A stretch of 64,000 nucleotides of DNA from Paenibacillus selenitireducens (GCF_002021565.1 NZ_MSZX01000017.1:27-64026); one strand, 5' to 3'; positions 22,741-31,280 are shown, numbered from the stretch's first letter. Made by a program: numbers and translations. Notes: generated by a model from the sequence alone, not told the origin.

Positions 22741-22927
22741 CTATATTGGATAAATCCACCAACTTTACTCATTCGAGCTATCTTTTGAACGCTATACTGG
22801 ATAAATCCAATCAAATACGCGATAATAGCCTGTTTTGGCCACAAAAGTGCCATGTATCCTGTAAAAATCCAATATAGCCTGAGAATTAGCCTGAAAATGT
22901 ACTCTATACTACAAAAATCCAATATAG
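22741..22927. repeat. Cluster of TTGGAT-AA-ATCCAA palindromic repeats
   Basis: Four copies of a short palindromic unit occur at 22741-22758, 22791-22810, 22855-22877 and 22903-22927. The complete form is about 24 bp, a TGGAWWWWTCCA core flanked by CTAT and ATAG. The same family recurs near 34.7 kb. No gene overlaps it. Confidence 0.75.
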
Positions 22928-23116
22928 GTGGGATGGGTAGAGTACCTTTTTTAAGATTAGGGGGATGGGGTAGAGTGCGTACGTCTAGGATATGGGTGCA
23001 TGGGGTAGTTTTCTAGGATTAGGAGGTGGGGGTAAAGTGTTTTCTCCAAGGATCAAGAGGTGGGGCTAGAGTAGCCTTCGTCTACGTTCAAAATTAAGAG
23101 GGGAGCGGGTAGGTGT
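22926..23116. repeat. G-rich degenerate tandem repeat
   Basis: About six diverged units of 30-36 bp, each resembling AGGATTAGGRGGTGGGGTAGAGT followed by a pyrimidine stretch. They fill most of the space before the epimerase promoter. No coding frame of quality is seen. Confidence 0.5.
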
Positions 23117-23192
23117 GTTTGAAGAAAAGGATCTACATCAGCCTGGATTGGGGGCATCAATTTAGCACAACCGAAATATATGAGGATAGGCC

Positions 23193-23221
23193 TTGACTCT
23201 TCGGTTGCTCTGTTCTAATGT
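23193..23221 (+). promoter_or_regulatory. Sigma-A-type promoter of the epimerase gene
   Basis: TTGACT, a 17-nt spacer and TAATGT lie about 65 nt before the epimerase start. Confidence 0.5.
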
Positions 23222-23287
23222 GGAAATAAGTTGTACATACAAGTTCTCATACAAGTTCATTTTTGGAGCAGGAAGGGAAGCGTGAAC

Positions 23288-24286
23288 ATGACTAACTTCA
23301 AGGCATTTGAAGGCGAATTCCAAGGGGAAAAAGCCATTTGGTTACAAGCAGGGCAATATGAAGCTGCATTACTTCCAAAAATCGGGGGCAACCTGATTGC
23401 ATTCCGGGATACCGTCAATAACTATCGCATCCTTCGCGAGCCAACCATGGAGGAAATGGGATCCTTCAAAGCAAGTCCAACGATTCATGGGATCCCCGTA
23501 TTATTCCCACCGAATCGATATGAAGATGGCCGTATGCCGTGGAAGGGTAGAACACTACAATTCCCCGTGAATGAACCAGCGACAGGGAATCATCTGCATG
23601 GGTTTGTACACAGCATACCTTGGCAAGTGGATGAATACGGCACAACGCAGCATGAGAGCTTTGTCATCGTATCTGTAACTGTGGATGAACAACATCCGGT
23701 TTTCGAATTTTTGCCGTTCAGATTCACTTTGCGATTGAAATATAGCTTGAGCCAAGACGGACTTGTCCAACACGTGACCGTGCGTAACAATGGCGAAGAG
23801 ATCATGCCGTGCCTGCTTGCCTTTCATACCGCGATTAATGCGCCGTTCGTTCAAGGAAGTTCACCTCAAGACTATCGCGTGAAGCTAACGTTAGGTAAAC
23901 GCTGGGAGTTAAATGAACGCATGCTGCCGACAGGCCAATTCCAACCGTTAACAGCCAATGAAGAGAAGCTTCAAGGGGAAGGCATTTATCCGTTCTACGA
24001 AGCATTAGATAATCACTATACGATTCAGACGCAGAACGGGAGTAACCGAATGGAATTAACGGATACCAAAGCGGATGTGAAGCTGGTATATGATGCGGGA
24101 ACCTCGTATAAACAGTGGATGATCTGGAATAATGGCGCGACAGAAGGGTTCTTCTGCCCAGAACCGCAAGTGAATTTGGTGAATGCCCCGAATGTGGATT
24201 TGCCATCTGAAGAAATGGGTCTATTTGCTCTAGCCCCTCATGAGTTGTGGGAAGAGACAAGCCGAATTTATGTGGTCTCCAAATAA
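23288..24286 (+). CDS. Aldose 1-epimerase family protein
   Basis: A 332-residue beta-sandwich sugar epimerase of the galactose-mutarotase superfamily. The early GGNLIAFRDT stretch, GIPVLFPPNRYEDGRM, and the HLHGFVHSIPW catalytic-histidine region are typical of the LacX/YihR-like branch, and the late FFCPEPQVNLVNAPN segment fits the same branch. The expected role is interconversion of sugar anomers in the cytosol. The ATG at 23288 lies 9 nt after AAGGGA. The frame upstream to 23231 has no ribosome site. It is monocistronic. Confidence 0.85.
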   Translation: MTNFKAFEGEFQGEKAIWLQAGQYEAALLPKIGGNLIAFRDTVNNYRILREPTMEEMGSFKASPTIHGIPVLFPPNRYEDGRMPWKGRTLQFPVNEPATGNHLHGFVHSIPWQVDEYGTTQHESFVIVSVTVDEQHPVFEFLPFRFTLRLKYSLSQDGLVQHVTVRNNGEEIMPCLLAFHTAINAPFVQGSSPQDYRVKLTLGKRWELNERMLPTGQFQPLTANEEKLQGEGIYPFYEALDNHYTIQTQNGSNRMELTDTKADVKLVYDAGTSYKQWMIWNNGATEGFFCPEPQVNLVNAPNVDLPSEEMGLFALAPHELWEETSRIYVVSK

Positions 24287-24288
24287 CA

Positions 24289-24465
24289 TTATTCTTTACG
24301 AAACAACTGCGCACGGTTGTGATAAATATAAAATGCAGCCCAGCATACAGCAATAATTAAGATAATTGGTTGCCAGTATTGACGAAGAAAATAAAGAAAT
24401 GCCATAGGGATGAATCCGTCCTTTCTCGAATATAAGGTACTGGAAATTGCCCCTAGTGTAACCAT
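24289..24465 (-). CDS. Possible small membrane protein (58 aa)
   Basis: A minus-strand frame of 58 residues ends RAQLFRKE. It contains one strongly hydrophobic stretch (PIILIIAVCWAAFYIY) followed by a basic tail, the layout of a single-pass small membrane protein. An internal ATG would give a 38-residue version preceded by AGAAAGGACGG at a long spacing. No good ribosome site precedes the outer ATG. It converges on the epimerase with two bases between them. It could be a chance frame, since no family is recognised. Confidence 0.35.
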   Translation of the reverse strand: MVTLGAISSTLYSRKDGFIPMAFLYFLRQYWQPIILIIAVCWAAFYIYHNRAQLFRKE

Positions 24466-24506
24466 CTCGACAATGGAATATGTGGGACAAAGTTAACATT
24501 TTCATG

Positions 24507-24535
24507 AAGCTTGGGCGTATGCCTGAGCTTTTTTT
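24507..24535 (+). terminator. Rho-independent terminator
   Basis: AAGCT, TGGGC and a four-base loop pair with GCCTG and AGCTT, followed by Ts. It is about 220 bp after the epimerase stop and is the first strong terminator downstream of it. Confidence 0.75.
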
Positions 24536-24623
24536 ATGTTTTGGATGCATAGAAAATGGCATTCTATCGTAACACTACGGTTGAGAAGGATACATTCCAC
24601 AAACAAGCAAAGAGGTGATTACA

Positions 24624-24797
24624 ATGGAACGCTATGACATTAACTATGGAGAACAAGAAGAAGTCAACGCAGCAAGAGCAATAGATGATGCGCCACAATC
24701 CGTAGAAGAGCAGACGAATCAAGCAACTTCGTTAGCAGAAGAGGAGCATAACGAAACCTACTTTTTGCTTAAACAGTTTTACGGAATGTATGACTAA
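24624..24797 (+). CDS. Small acidic hypothetical protein
   Basis: A 57-residue protein, strongly acidic in the middle (EEQTNQATSLAEEEHNE) and ending LLKQFYGMYD. The ATG at 24624 is preceded by AGAGGTGAT at a good distance. An in-frame GTG at 24615 is inside that ribosome site and is unlikely to be used. No domain is recognised and no transmembrane stretch is present. Confidence 0.6.
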   Translation: MERYDINYGEQEEVNAARAIDDAPQSVEEQTNQATSLAEEEHNETYFLLKQFYGMYD

Positions 24798-24928
24798 CGA
24801 ATAGCTTCAAAATCCCTCAAGATCATCGATTGACAGCATATTCCGATCATGATAATATAGGATACATAAATCTTAGTAAACTTATCGCAATTAATGGTTA
24901 ACGTGAATTGATGGCTTGGGGGAATGAA

Positions 24929-25768
24929 ATGATGGAACGTCATATTATCATAAAACACGAAGACTTGCAGCTTGCAGGTACAATACATTATCCGGAAGGC
25001 GTGGGTTGCGCAGGATCTGAGGGGAATGACGGGTTTCGAGTCCCGCTTGTTGTAATTTGCCATGGCTTTGTGGGCAACCGAATTGGTGTCGATCGCTTAT
25101 TCGTAAAGACAGCTCGTGAGCTTGCATTAGCAGGGAACTTGGTGCTTCGTTTTGATTATGGCGGCTGCGGCGAAAGTACGGGGGAGTATGGAGACCTCGG
25201 ACTGGAATCCATGATCGCGCAGACGCGCACGGTGCTTGATTACGGCATGAGCTGCAGTGATGTCGATCCTTCCAAAATCACGTTACTTGGTCATAGTCTC
25301 GGTGGTGCGGTTGCATTGTTAACTGCGGTTAAGGATCGCCGAGTCAAACGATTGGTCCTGTGGTCTGCCGTTGGTTATCCGTTCAATGATATCGTGAAGA
25401 TTATCGGACGCAAAGGGTATGATGAATCGAAGTTGAAAGGGAAGACCGACTATGCGGGATACGGCTTCACACCGAAATACTTTGATTCGTTAGGACTTTA
25501 TCAACCGTTCCAAGAGACGAACCGTTTTACAGGGGATGTGCTCCTTGTGCATGGAACGAGTGATGATGTGATTCCGGTTGATTACAGCTTTTTATATGAG
25601 AAGACATTCTGGCTGCGCAGCGACGGCCGTTGCGATAAGGAGATTATTTTCCAAGCGGATCATACGTATTCGACAGGCACGCATCAGGCTCAAGTGATCA
25701 GCAAGACCAAGACATGGTTAAGGGACCTGGAAGAGCGTCAGGCCGAATGGCAGCATTGGATGATATAA
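24929..25768 (+). CDS. Alpha/beta hydrolase
   Basis: A 279-residue hydrolase of the serine aminopeptidase/dienelactone hydrolase-like group. VVICHGFVGNR provides the oxyanion region. GHSLGGAVAL holds the nucleophile serine, GTSDDVIP the acid and QADHTYST the histidine, so the catalytic triad appears complete. It has no signal peptide, so it should be a cytosolic esterase or acyl hydrolase of unknown substrate. The ATG at 24929 has GGGGGA 5 nt upstream. In-frame TTG/ATG starts at 24908-24911 lack one. Confidence 0.85.
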   Translation: MMERHIIIKHEDLQLAGTIHYPEGVGCAGSEGNDGFRVPLVVICHGFVGNRIGVDRLFVKTARELALAGNLVLRFDYGGCGESTGEYGDLGLESMIAQTRTVLDYGMSCSDVDPSKITLLGHSLGGAVALLTAVKDRRVKRLVLWSAVGYPFNDIVKIIGRKGYDESKLKGKTDYAGYGFTPKYFDSLGLYQPFQETNRFTGDVLLVHGTSDDVIPVDYSFLYEKTFWLRSDGRCDKEIIFQADHTYSTGTHQAQVISKTKTWLRDLEERQAEWQHWMI

Positions 25769-25832
25769 AAGGGCTGATTTTATGCGGCATTCCTTGTACA
25801 ATAAGGGGAATGAAGTATAGAGGAGCCTGACA

Positions 25833-26141
25833 ATGAACAATAATGAATTAGAGCGTCAAATGATTGAACAATTCCAACGCGATGAGCGGATGATGATTCT
25901 TGTCTTCGCACAGTGGTGCATCAATAACGGATTAGATCCGGAAGTATTGTACTTGAAAGCCTACCCGCAGCAAGTGGATAATGTGGAACTTCGGGAAGCC
26001 CTTAAGCTCACGGTATCCAAAGAGGAAGCGGGACCCATTGCGGAGGAGATTGTGCTCGGCATGCTAGCGGCATATAACAATGATGATTTGGCTTGCGTGG
26101 TGACCGAAGAAATCGAACGCATGAAGCAGCAGCAGAAATAA
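25833..26141 (+). CDS. Conserved hypothetical protein (102 aa)
   Basis: A soluble 102-residue protein, predicted largely helical, with an acidic N-terminus and a KQQQK tail. AGAGGAGCCTGACA precedes the ATG. It follows the hydrolase by 64 bp and may be co-transcribed with it, since no terminator lies between. No named domain is recognised. Confidence 0.65.
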   Translation: MNNNELERQMIEQFQRDERMMILVFAQWCINNGLDPEVLYLKAYPQQVDNVELREALKLTVSKEEAGPIAEEIVLGMLAAYNNDDLACVVTEEIERMKQQQK

Positions 26142-26160
26142 GTGAAGTTTAGTATGAAAA

Positions 26161-26202
26161 TGAGAAAAACCTTTATCGAGGTAGTTTCGAAGATGAGCGA
26201 CC
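26161..26202. repeat. Partial copy of the 26.7-26.9 kb repeat
   Basis: The first 42 bp (AAAACCTTTATCGAGGTA..., then TTTCGAAGATGAGCGACC) match the head of the repeats at 26719 and 26837. After this the sequence diverges into an AGTTTTGC/GCAAAACT hairpin. Confidence 0.7.
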
Positions 26203-26246
26203 TACAAGTTTTGCTTGCAAAACTCGCTTCGAAAGCAAGCTAGTTT

Positions 26247-26281
26247 ATAACCTGATCCCTGGGCAGCAGGTTATTTTTTTT
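26247..26281 (+). terminator. Terminator after the 102-aa gene
   Basis: ATAACCTG pairs with CAGGTTAT over a 12-base loop and runs into a T tract. It ends the hydrolase/hypothetical unit. Confidence 0.8.
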
Positions 26282-26307
26282 GTATTGTGCATTTGTTAAG
26301 TGTGAAA

Positions 26308-26330
26308 AACCGTCAGGGGATTACTCGACG
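26308..26330 (+). repeat. Small hairpin ACCGTC/GACGGT
   Basis: A six-pair stem followed by CCTTTATT. A duplicated 17-mer, ATACGTTGGTGGATAGG, lies just downstream. No gene is nearby on the plus strand. Confidence 0.35.
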
Positions 26331-26718
26331 GTCCTTTATTGTGTGAACCTATACGTTGGTGGATAGGTGAGATACGTTGGTGGATAGGAGCGATGGATTG
26401 GTGTTTCAGTTCAGCTGTCGTGTATACGGAATTTTGACAAATTAAATAAGCTCTTTGTGCATAACGGACATGAGAGACCTTATTGTTTGTTATTCTCATA
26501 GATTAGCCGTTTTGCGGACTCAGATAACCTTATTCCATTCGAATCATGAGTATATAGCTTATGTTTAGCATAATAAGAGCTGCTGTGTCCGTTCACCCTG
26601 CATTTTGAGTGCTTTTGGCATAATTAAGGTCTCCTGTGTCCGATCATTTCTCGCTCCGTTCCCTGCACCCTAATTTGATTTCGGCTATCCCTCGAAAAGC
26701 TATAAATTCTAGAATATT

Positions 26719-26825
26719 AAAACCTCTATCGAAGTCCATTCCAAGTTGAGCGGCCGCGTTTAGAGGCAGTTTCATCGCCAAATAGAATTTTTTAGTTTCA
26801 ATAAGTCGAAACATTTATTAATTCT
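26719..26825. repeat. Intergenic repeat, copy 2
   Basis: This copy of about 107 bp matches 26837-26943, including AAACCTCTATCGA, a variant of TTTCGAAGATGAGCG, and the shared tail ATCGCCAAATAGAATTTT with CAATAAGTCGAAAC. It is non-coding. Confidence 0.8.
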
Positions 26826-26836
26826 GGTGGAGTGAG

Positions 26837-26943
26837 AAAAACCTCTATCGAGGTACTTTCGAAGATGAGCGACCGCGTATAGAGGTAGTTTTTATCGCCA
26901 AATAGAATTTTATAGTTTCAATAAGTCGAAACTTTATAAATTC
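26837..26943. repeat. Intergenic repeat, copy 3
   Basis: In this copy ACCTCTAT (26841) and ATAGAGGT (26878) form an inverted pair followed by TTTTT, so the RNA could act as a terminator-like hairpin. The flanks equal those of copy 2. The rest of the 26142-27026 spacer shows no gene. Confidence 0.8.
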
Positions 26944-26953
26944 TATTGTGGTA

Positions 26954-27003
26954 AAGAACCTTCTGAACCTACACCTCTACGGGGCAGGATTCGGAAGGTT
27001 CTT
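26954..27003. terminator. Bidirectional terminator next to the beta-galactosidase
   Basis: AAGAACCTTC and GAAGGTTCTT flank a loop that holds a second weaker pairing. T-rich ends occur on both strands, and it lies 23 bp past the end of the minus-strand GH42 gene. Confidence 0.8.
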
Positions 27004-27026
27004 TTGCGTGAACATAGGCGAACTAG

Positions 27027-29054
27027 TTAGATCTGAAACCGCAGGACAGCGACGCCGTTCGCAGGAAGTTCGATCTGACTTTGTATCGAAGTATCTTGTA
27101 ATAGGTCCTGATAGATCATCTTGTCCTTCAACAGCACGGTAACAGCCTCCGCGTGATGGTTCAGTAAAAATAAGGTACGATCTGAACCTTGCTCACGGCA
27201 CGTGACTTCCACACCTTTCGGTGCGTCGATCGGAGCTTGGATGCCCGTCTCCGTCAGTATATGCTGAATCAGCTTCGTAACGAACTGCTCATCTGCTTGT
27301 GTTCCCACATAATAGGCTCTACCTTGGCCAAAGGTATTGACGGTCACCGCAGGGGACCCTGCAAAGAAATCTTGCCCAAAGTGTGCAAGTGCCTGCGCCC
27401 CTTCAAGGCGGATGACGTCGGCCCATAAGCTGCAACGATACGTACCTTGAAGCGTACTGCTGCCTTCGGCAGCTGTTATAGCATTGTGTTGATCTTGCAG
27501 CATGGCATCGAATTCTTCTACGCAGATTCCTAATAATTTACGGAGTGGCGCGGGGTAACCGCCCATATGAATCCGATCATTCTCATCTACAATGCCGCTG
27601 AAGAACGTCGTTACTAACGTACCTCCACGTTCAACGAATTGTTCCAAGTTCTCCGCTACCCCAGGCTTCACCATATAAAGCGCTGGAGCAATGACAAGAT
27701 CGTATGCGCTTAAATCTTGGGATGGTTGCACGATGTCGACCGCGATATTGTGATGGAATAGCGGGCTGTAATATTGCATGACCTGCTCGATATACTTCAG
27801 ATCATTATTCGGTTTGGAAGGCAGTTCTAGCGCCCACCAGTTATCGTAGTCGAAAATAATCGCGGTTTTCGCTTGAATACGGGAACCGACAACGGAATCG
27901 AGCTTCTTCAGCTCGTTGCCTAGCTGCGCCACTTCACGGTAGACACGACTGTGTTCATCGCCTGTATGTGTCACCATAGCGCCGTGGTATTTCTCGGCAC
28001 CTGCTTGGGAAGCACGCCATTGGAAGAACATGACGCCATCGCCGCCATGGGCTACCGCTTGGTAACTCCATAGACGCATCACGCCAGGGCGCTTCATTGG
28101 ATTATGTTCACGCCAGTTCACGTTGCTTGTCACTTGCTCCATGAGCAAGAAGGGTTGTCCGTGACGCAAGCTGCGCATCAGATCATGATCGAATGCTTGA
28201 TCCACCGGGATGCCCTTTGTTGGTTCCGGATAGCTGTCCCATGTGACGATATCGAGATGTTGTGCCCATTTGAAATGATCCAACGGCTTGTGATGCGGCA
28301 TGAAGTTCGTTAAGACCGGGATCTCCGGGGTCATTTCTTTTAACACGTGATATTCACTTAAATAGCAATCTAAGAGACTGTCGGACATAAATCGTTGATA
28401 ATCCAAGAGCTGACCAGGGTTCGCATAAGTCGGCGTTTTCGATGGAAGGCCGATTTCTTCCCAACGGTAGTATTTCTGACTCCAGAAGTTCGTGCCCCAA
28501 CGCGCATTTAATTCATCGATCGTCTGGTAACGAGCTTCGAGCCATACACGAAATGCATCTGCACATTGATCACAATAACAACGGTTGATATGACAGCCGT
28601 ATTCATTGTTGACATGCCACATCGTCAAGGCAGGATGGTTCTGGTAGCGTTCCGCCAACAAGGTGACAAGCTTTTTGCTATATTCGCGATAAGTCCGGCT
28701 GTTCGGGCAATAGTGTTGGCGAGATCCGTGCTGGAACTGTGCTCCATTCTCATCAACCGGTAAAATATCAGGATGATTTACGGCCATCCAAGCGGGTGGT
28801 GATGCTGTCGCTGTTGCTAAATCCGCATAAATACCATTTTCTGCGAGCAAGTCCATCAAGCGGTCTAACCAAGCAAAATCATACGTATCCGCATTGGGCT
28901 GAAGTAGAGCCCAGCTGAAAATACCGATACTTACGAAGTTCACGCCTGCCTTGCGCATAAGACGCATATCGTCGAGCCAGACTTCCTCAGGCCATTGTTC
29001 GGGGTTATAGTCCCCGCCGTAACAGAGTTTATTAGGGAATTTCAGCGAAGTCAT
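27027..29054 (-). CDS. Beta-galactosidase, GH42 family
   Basis: A 675-residue retaining beta-galactosidase without a signal peptide, so intracellular. It opens with the family's YGGDYNPEQW. The acid/base is Glu151 in HVNNEYG and the nucleophile Glu306 in LLMEQVTSNVNW. Cys116, Cys159, Cys161 and Cys164 form the zinc site known in GH42. A beta-galactosidase trimerisation domain and a small beta domain follow. GAGGAGGAACACAGAAC precedes the ATG. It is transcribed divergently from an AraC regulator 132 bp away that probably controls it. Confidence 0.95.
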   Translation of the reverse strand: MTSLKFPNKLCYGGDYNPEQWPEEVWLDDMRLMRKAGVNFVSIGIFSWALLQPNADTYDFAWLDRLMDLLAENGIYADLATATASPPAWMAVNHPDILPVDENGAQFQHGSRQHYCPNSRTYREYSKKLVTLLAERYQNHPALTMWHVNNEYGCHINRCYCDQCADAFRVWLEARYQTIDELNARWGTNFWSQKYYRWEEIGLPSKTPTYANPGQLLDYQRFMSDSLLDCYLSEYHVLKEMTPEIPVLTNFMPHHKPLDHFKWAQHLDIVTWDSYPEPTKGIPVDQAFDHDLMRSLRHGQPFLLMEQVTSNVNWREHNPMKRPGVMRLWSYQAVAHGGDGVMFFQWRASQAGAEKYHGAMVTHTGDEHSRVYREVAQLGNELKKLDSVVGSRIQAKTAIIFDYDNWWALELPSKPNNDLKYIEQVMQYYSPLFHHNIAVDIVQPSQDLSAYDLVIAPALYMVKPGVAENLEQFVERGGTLVTTFFSGIVDENDRIHMGGYPAPLRKLLGICVEEFDAMLQDQHNAITAAEGSSTLQGTYRCSLWADVIRLEGAQALAHFGQDFFAGSPAVTVNTFGQGRAYYVGTQADEQFVTKLIQHILTETGIQAPIDAPKGVEVTCREQGSDRTLFLLNHHAEAVTVLLKDKMIYQDLLQDTSIQSQIELPANGVAVLRFQI

Positions 29055-29186
29055 GTTCTGTGTTCCTCCTCGAATCTGAATAGATTATATAACTATATGA
29101 ATATCATATGCCTGTGGTATAGTAGGTTCAATCAAAGGATATTCGGAATAGATATAACAATATTCAAGTCAATAGGAGGGTGTGGG

Positions 29187-30035
29187 ATGAATGAATGTAT
29201 TTTTCCGCCGGTGTTGGAGGAGGGCAGACAGCTTCCATTCTATTTAACCTGTGCGGGAGGATGGGATCATCAAGAGCGAATGTATCGGCGTGAGGGGTAT
29301 GGGGACTATCAATGGATTCAAGTGCTGCAAGGAAAGGGATATCTCTGGGCAGGCGGGAAAGAGTTTACGCTTACGGCAGGGCAGGGGATGTTATTATTTC
29401 CGGATGAAGGTCATCATTATTATGCGCTGCAAGAACCATGGGAGGTTCGGTGGATTGCATTTAACGGGAAGCATGCCGGGGAATTGCTGGCTGCGATGCA
29501 TTTTACAGAGACCCAGGTATTGAATCTATCCGATCCTGAGGTGATTCTAACTAAGTTAGCTCAGATCATTAATCTGTTGCAATCCAAACATCCCATGCGT
29601 CTTTACACATGTTCTTCACTGGTCTATCAAATTCTGCTCGATTTATTCACCTATTCCTCGGTCTCTGAACTGCGGACGAAGCAGCAGAACTATGAGCAGC
29701 TTTCGCCAGGGTTGCATTACATTGAGGATCATTACAATGAGGTCATTACGTTATCTATGTTGGCGGAAAAGTTAGGTATTTCGCAGCAATACACCTGCCA
29801 ACTCTTCCAAATGACACTCGGGATGCGTCCGTTCGAATATATTACGAATTATCGCTTAAGCAAAGCCAAGGAATTGCTGATGCAGGAAGCTTCTATGGAA
29901 ATCAAAGAGATTGCGAGACGCACGGGGTACGAGCATCCAAGCTATTTCATCAAAGTATTTAAGCAGGCCGAAGGTATGACGCCGACAGCGTTTCGCAGCA
30001 TGTATATGCATACGGATCGTCGGTGGGGGAGGTAA
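29187..30035 (+). CDS. AraC family transcriptional regulator
   Basis: A 282-residue activator. The N-terminal half is a cupin-like sugar-sensing domain (ERMYRREGYGDYQW, then GQGMLLFPDEGHHYYAL). The C-terminal 100 residues hold two helix-turn-helix motifs (LSMLAEKLGISQQYTCQLFQ and IKEIARRTGYEHPSYFIKVF), followed by GMTPTAFRS. AGGAGGG is 6 nt before the ATG at 29187. A longer frame reading from within the divergent gene is not real. The likely target is the adjacent beta-galactosidase. Confidence 0.92.
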   Translation: MNECIFPPVLEEGRQLPFYLTCAGGWDHQERMYRREGYGDYQWIQVLQGKGYLWAGGKEFTLTAGQGMLLFPDEGHHYYALQEPWEVRWIAFNGKHAGELLAAMHFTETQVLNLSDPEVILTKLAQIINLLQSKHPMRLYTCSSLVYQILLDLFTYSSVSELRTKQQNYEQLSPGLHYIEDHYNEVITLSMLAEKLGISQQYTCQLFQMTLGMRPFEYITNYRLSKAKELLMQEASMEIKEIARRTGYEHPSYFIKVFKQAEGMTPTAFRSMYMHTDRRWGR

Positions 30036-30091
30036 ATGGGATCCATCAACAAGAACCCGATCACATCAGCAAATGGGTTTCATCAACAAAA

Positions 30092-30117
30092 AATCCACTC
30101 ACATCTGCAAGTGGATT
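30092..30117 (-). terminator. Terminator of the DoxX unit
   Basis: AATCCACT and AGTGGATT pair over a ten-base loop. On the minus strand the stem runs into TTTTTTG, so it mainly serves the doxX genes. On the plus strand it may also end the AraC message. Confidence 0.75.
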
Positions 30118-30149
30118 CTTTGTGTTTGTTAATTTTTCAACTAGCACCC

Positions 30150-30644
30150 TCATCGTTCTGCCCGATCCCCATATCCGAACATTCGGCGAATGTAAGGGAT
30201 AACGAAGTAGTCAAGACCGATGCGGCCTGCATTGAAGCCAGCGACGACGATGAAGATTTCAAGCACGAGCATCTGTGCGTTGGTGCTTACGGTACCTGCC
30301 ATCAGGAAGGCGAAGTTCATCACTATACCCATAAGAACGGCGAAGGTGGTGAAGGTACCGAGGATCAACCCAAGTCCGACAAGGAATTCCCCCCATGGAA
30401 CGAGGATGTTGAAGAGCTTCACGTTAGGAAGTGCGAAATTCTCTAGGAAGTTCGCGAACCACGTCTGAACTGCCGGGTGGTCTCCGCTTGCCTTAGCAAT
30501 GGCTCCGGTTAAGAAGCCCCCTGCGTCAAATCCGCCTGTAATTTTGCCCCAACCGCCTGTGATCCATTGATACCCTAAGTAAACCCGAATGATGGTGAGC
30601 AGCCAAGTGGCTACGATATTGTGCCTTAGCCAATGTGTGAACAT
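30150..30644 (-). CDS. DoxX family membrane protein (copy 1)
   Basis: A 164-residue integral membrane protein with about four hydrophobic helices. LLTIIRVYLGYQWITGGWGK is the DoxX start motif and PWGEFLVGLGLILGTFTTFA the central helix pair. It is very similar to the gene just upstream (31241), differing mostly in the loops and tail. The ATG at 30644 is 9 nt after GGAG. An in-frame ATG 21 bp upstream overlaps that ribosome site. DoxX proteins are linked to respiratory or redox functions, but the substrate is unknown. Confidence 0.88.
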   Translation of the reverse strand: MFTHWLRHNIVATWLLTIIRVYLGYQWITGGWGKITGGFDAGGFLTGAIAKASGDHPAVQTWFANFLENFALPNVKLFNILVPWGEFLVGLGLILGTFTTFAVLMGIVMNFAFLMAGTVSTNAQMLVLEIFIVVAGFNAGRIGLDYFVIPYIRRMFGYGDRAER

Positions 30645-30734
30645 AGAGATCATCTCCAAATCCATTTAATACTTAATGTTGATTCTGTGGATGTTTTCAT
30701 ACATCCATATTTAACCAATAGATGGATAGGTGAA

Positions 30735-31241
30735 TCATTTATCTATTGTCAGCTCCCGAGGTTTCCGTCCGATGATACGGCGAAGGTAAGGGATGACGTA
30801 GTAGTCAAGACCGATGCGACCTGCATTGAAGCCAGCGACGACGATGAAGATCTCAAGGGCTATCATTTGTGCATTGGTGCTTACTGTTCCTGCCATAAGG
30901 AAGGCGAAGTTCATCACCATACCCATGAGAACTGCGAAGGTGGTGAAGGTACCGAGAATTAACCCAAGTCCGACGAGAAATTCACCCCAAGGTACAAGTA
31001 CGTTGAACAATTTGACGTTCGGTAATGCAAAGTGTTCTAGGAAGTTCGCGAACCAAGTTTGGACTGCGGGATGATCGCCTGTTGCTTTTTCAATCGCGCC
31101 TGTCATGAATCCGCCGGCATCGAAACCGCCACCTGTGATCTTGCCCCAACCGCCTGTGATCCATTGATAACCAAGATATACTCGGATAATTGTCAGTAAC
31201 CATCTTGCAACTACATTTTCTCTTAGCCAATGTGTGAACAT
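30735..31241 (-). CDS. DoxX family membrane protein (copy 2)
   Basis: A 168-residue paralog of the downstream gene, with the same helices and nearly the same sequence through RVYLGYQWITGGWGK and AGFNAGRIGLDY. It has one extra glycine in the ITGGGFDAGGF loop and a different tail (RKPRELTIDK). It is first in the pair and nearest to the Fnr-like site. The start at 31241 follows GGAG by 9 nt, the same arrangement as in copy 1, so the ribosome site was duplicated too. Confidence 0.88.
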   Translation of the reverse strand: MFTHWLRENVVARWLLTIIRVYLGYQWITGGWGKITGGGFDAGGFMTGAIEKATGDHPAVQTWFANFLEHFALPNVKLFNVLVPWGEFLVGLGLILGTFTTFAVLMGMVMNFAFLMAGTVSTNAQMIALEIFIVVAGFNAGRIGLDYYVIPYLRRIIGRKPRELTIDK

Positions 31242-31280
31242 ATTGACCAACTCCATTTCCATTTGTTTTGTTTCTCTTTA

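Noticed and set aside
24296-24562. An 88-codon minus-strand frame near the epimerase end
   Set aside because: It overlaps the terminator at 24507 and reads as a mixed sequence. The 58-codon frame in another phase is the better candidate.
30036-30962. Plus-strand frames opposite the two doxX genes that resemble each other
   Set aside because: Their similarity comes from the duplicated doxX sequence on the other strand. The minus-strand proteins have clear membrane helices and ribosome sites.
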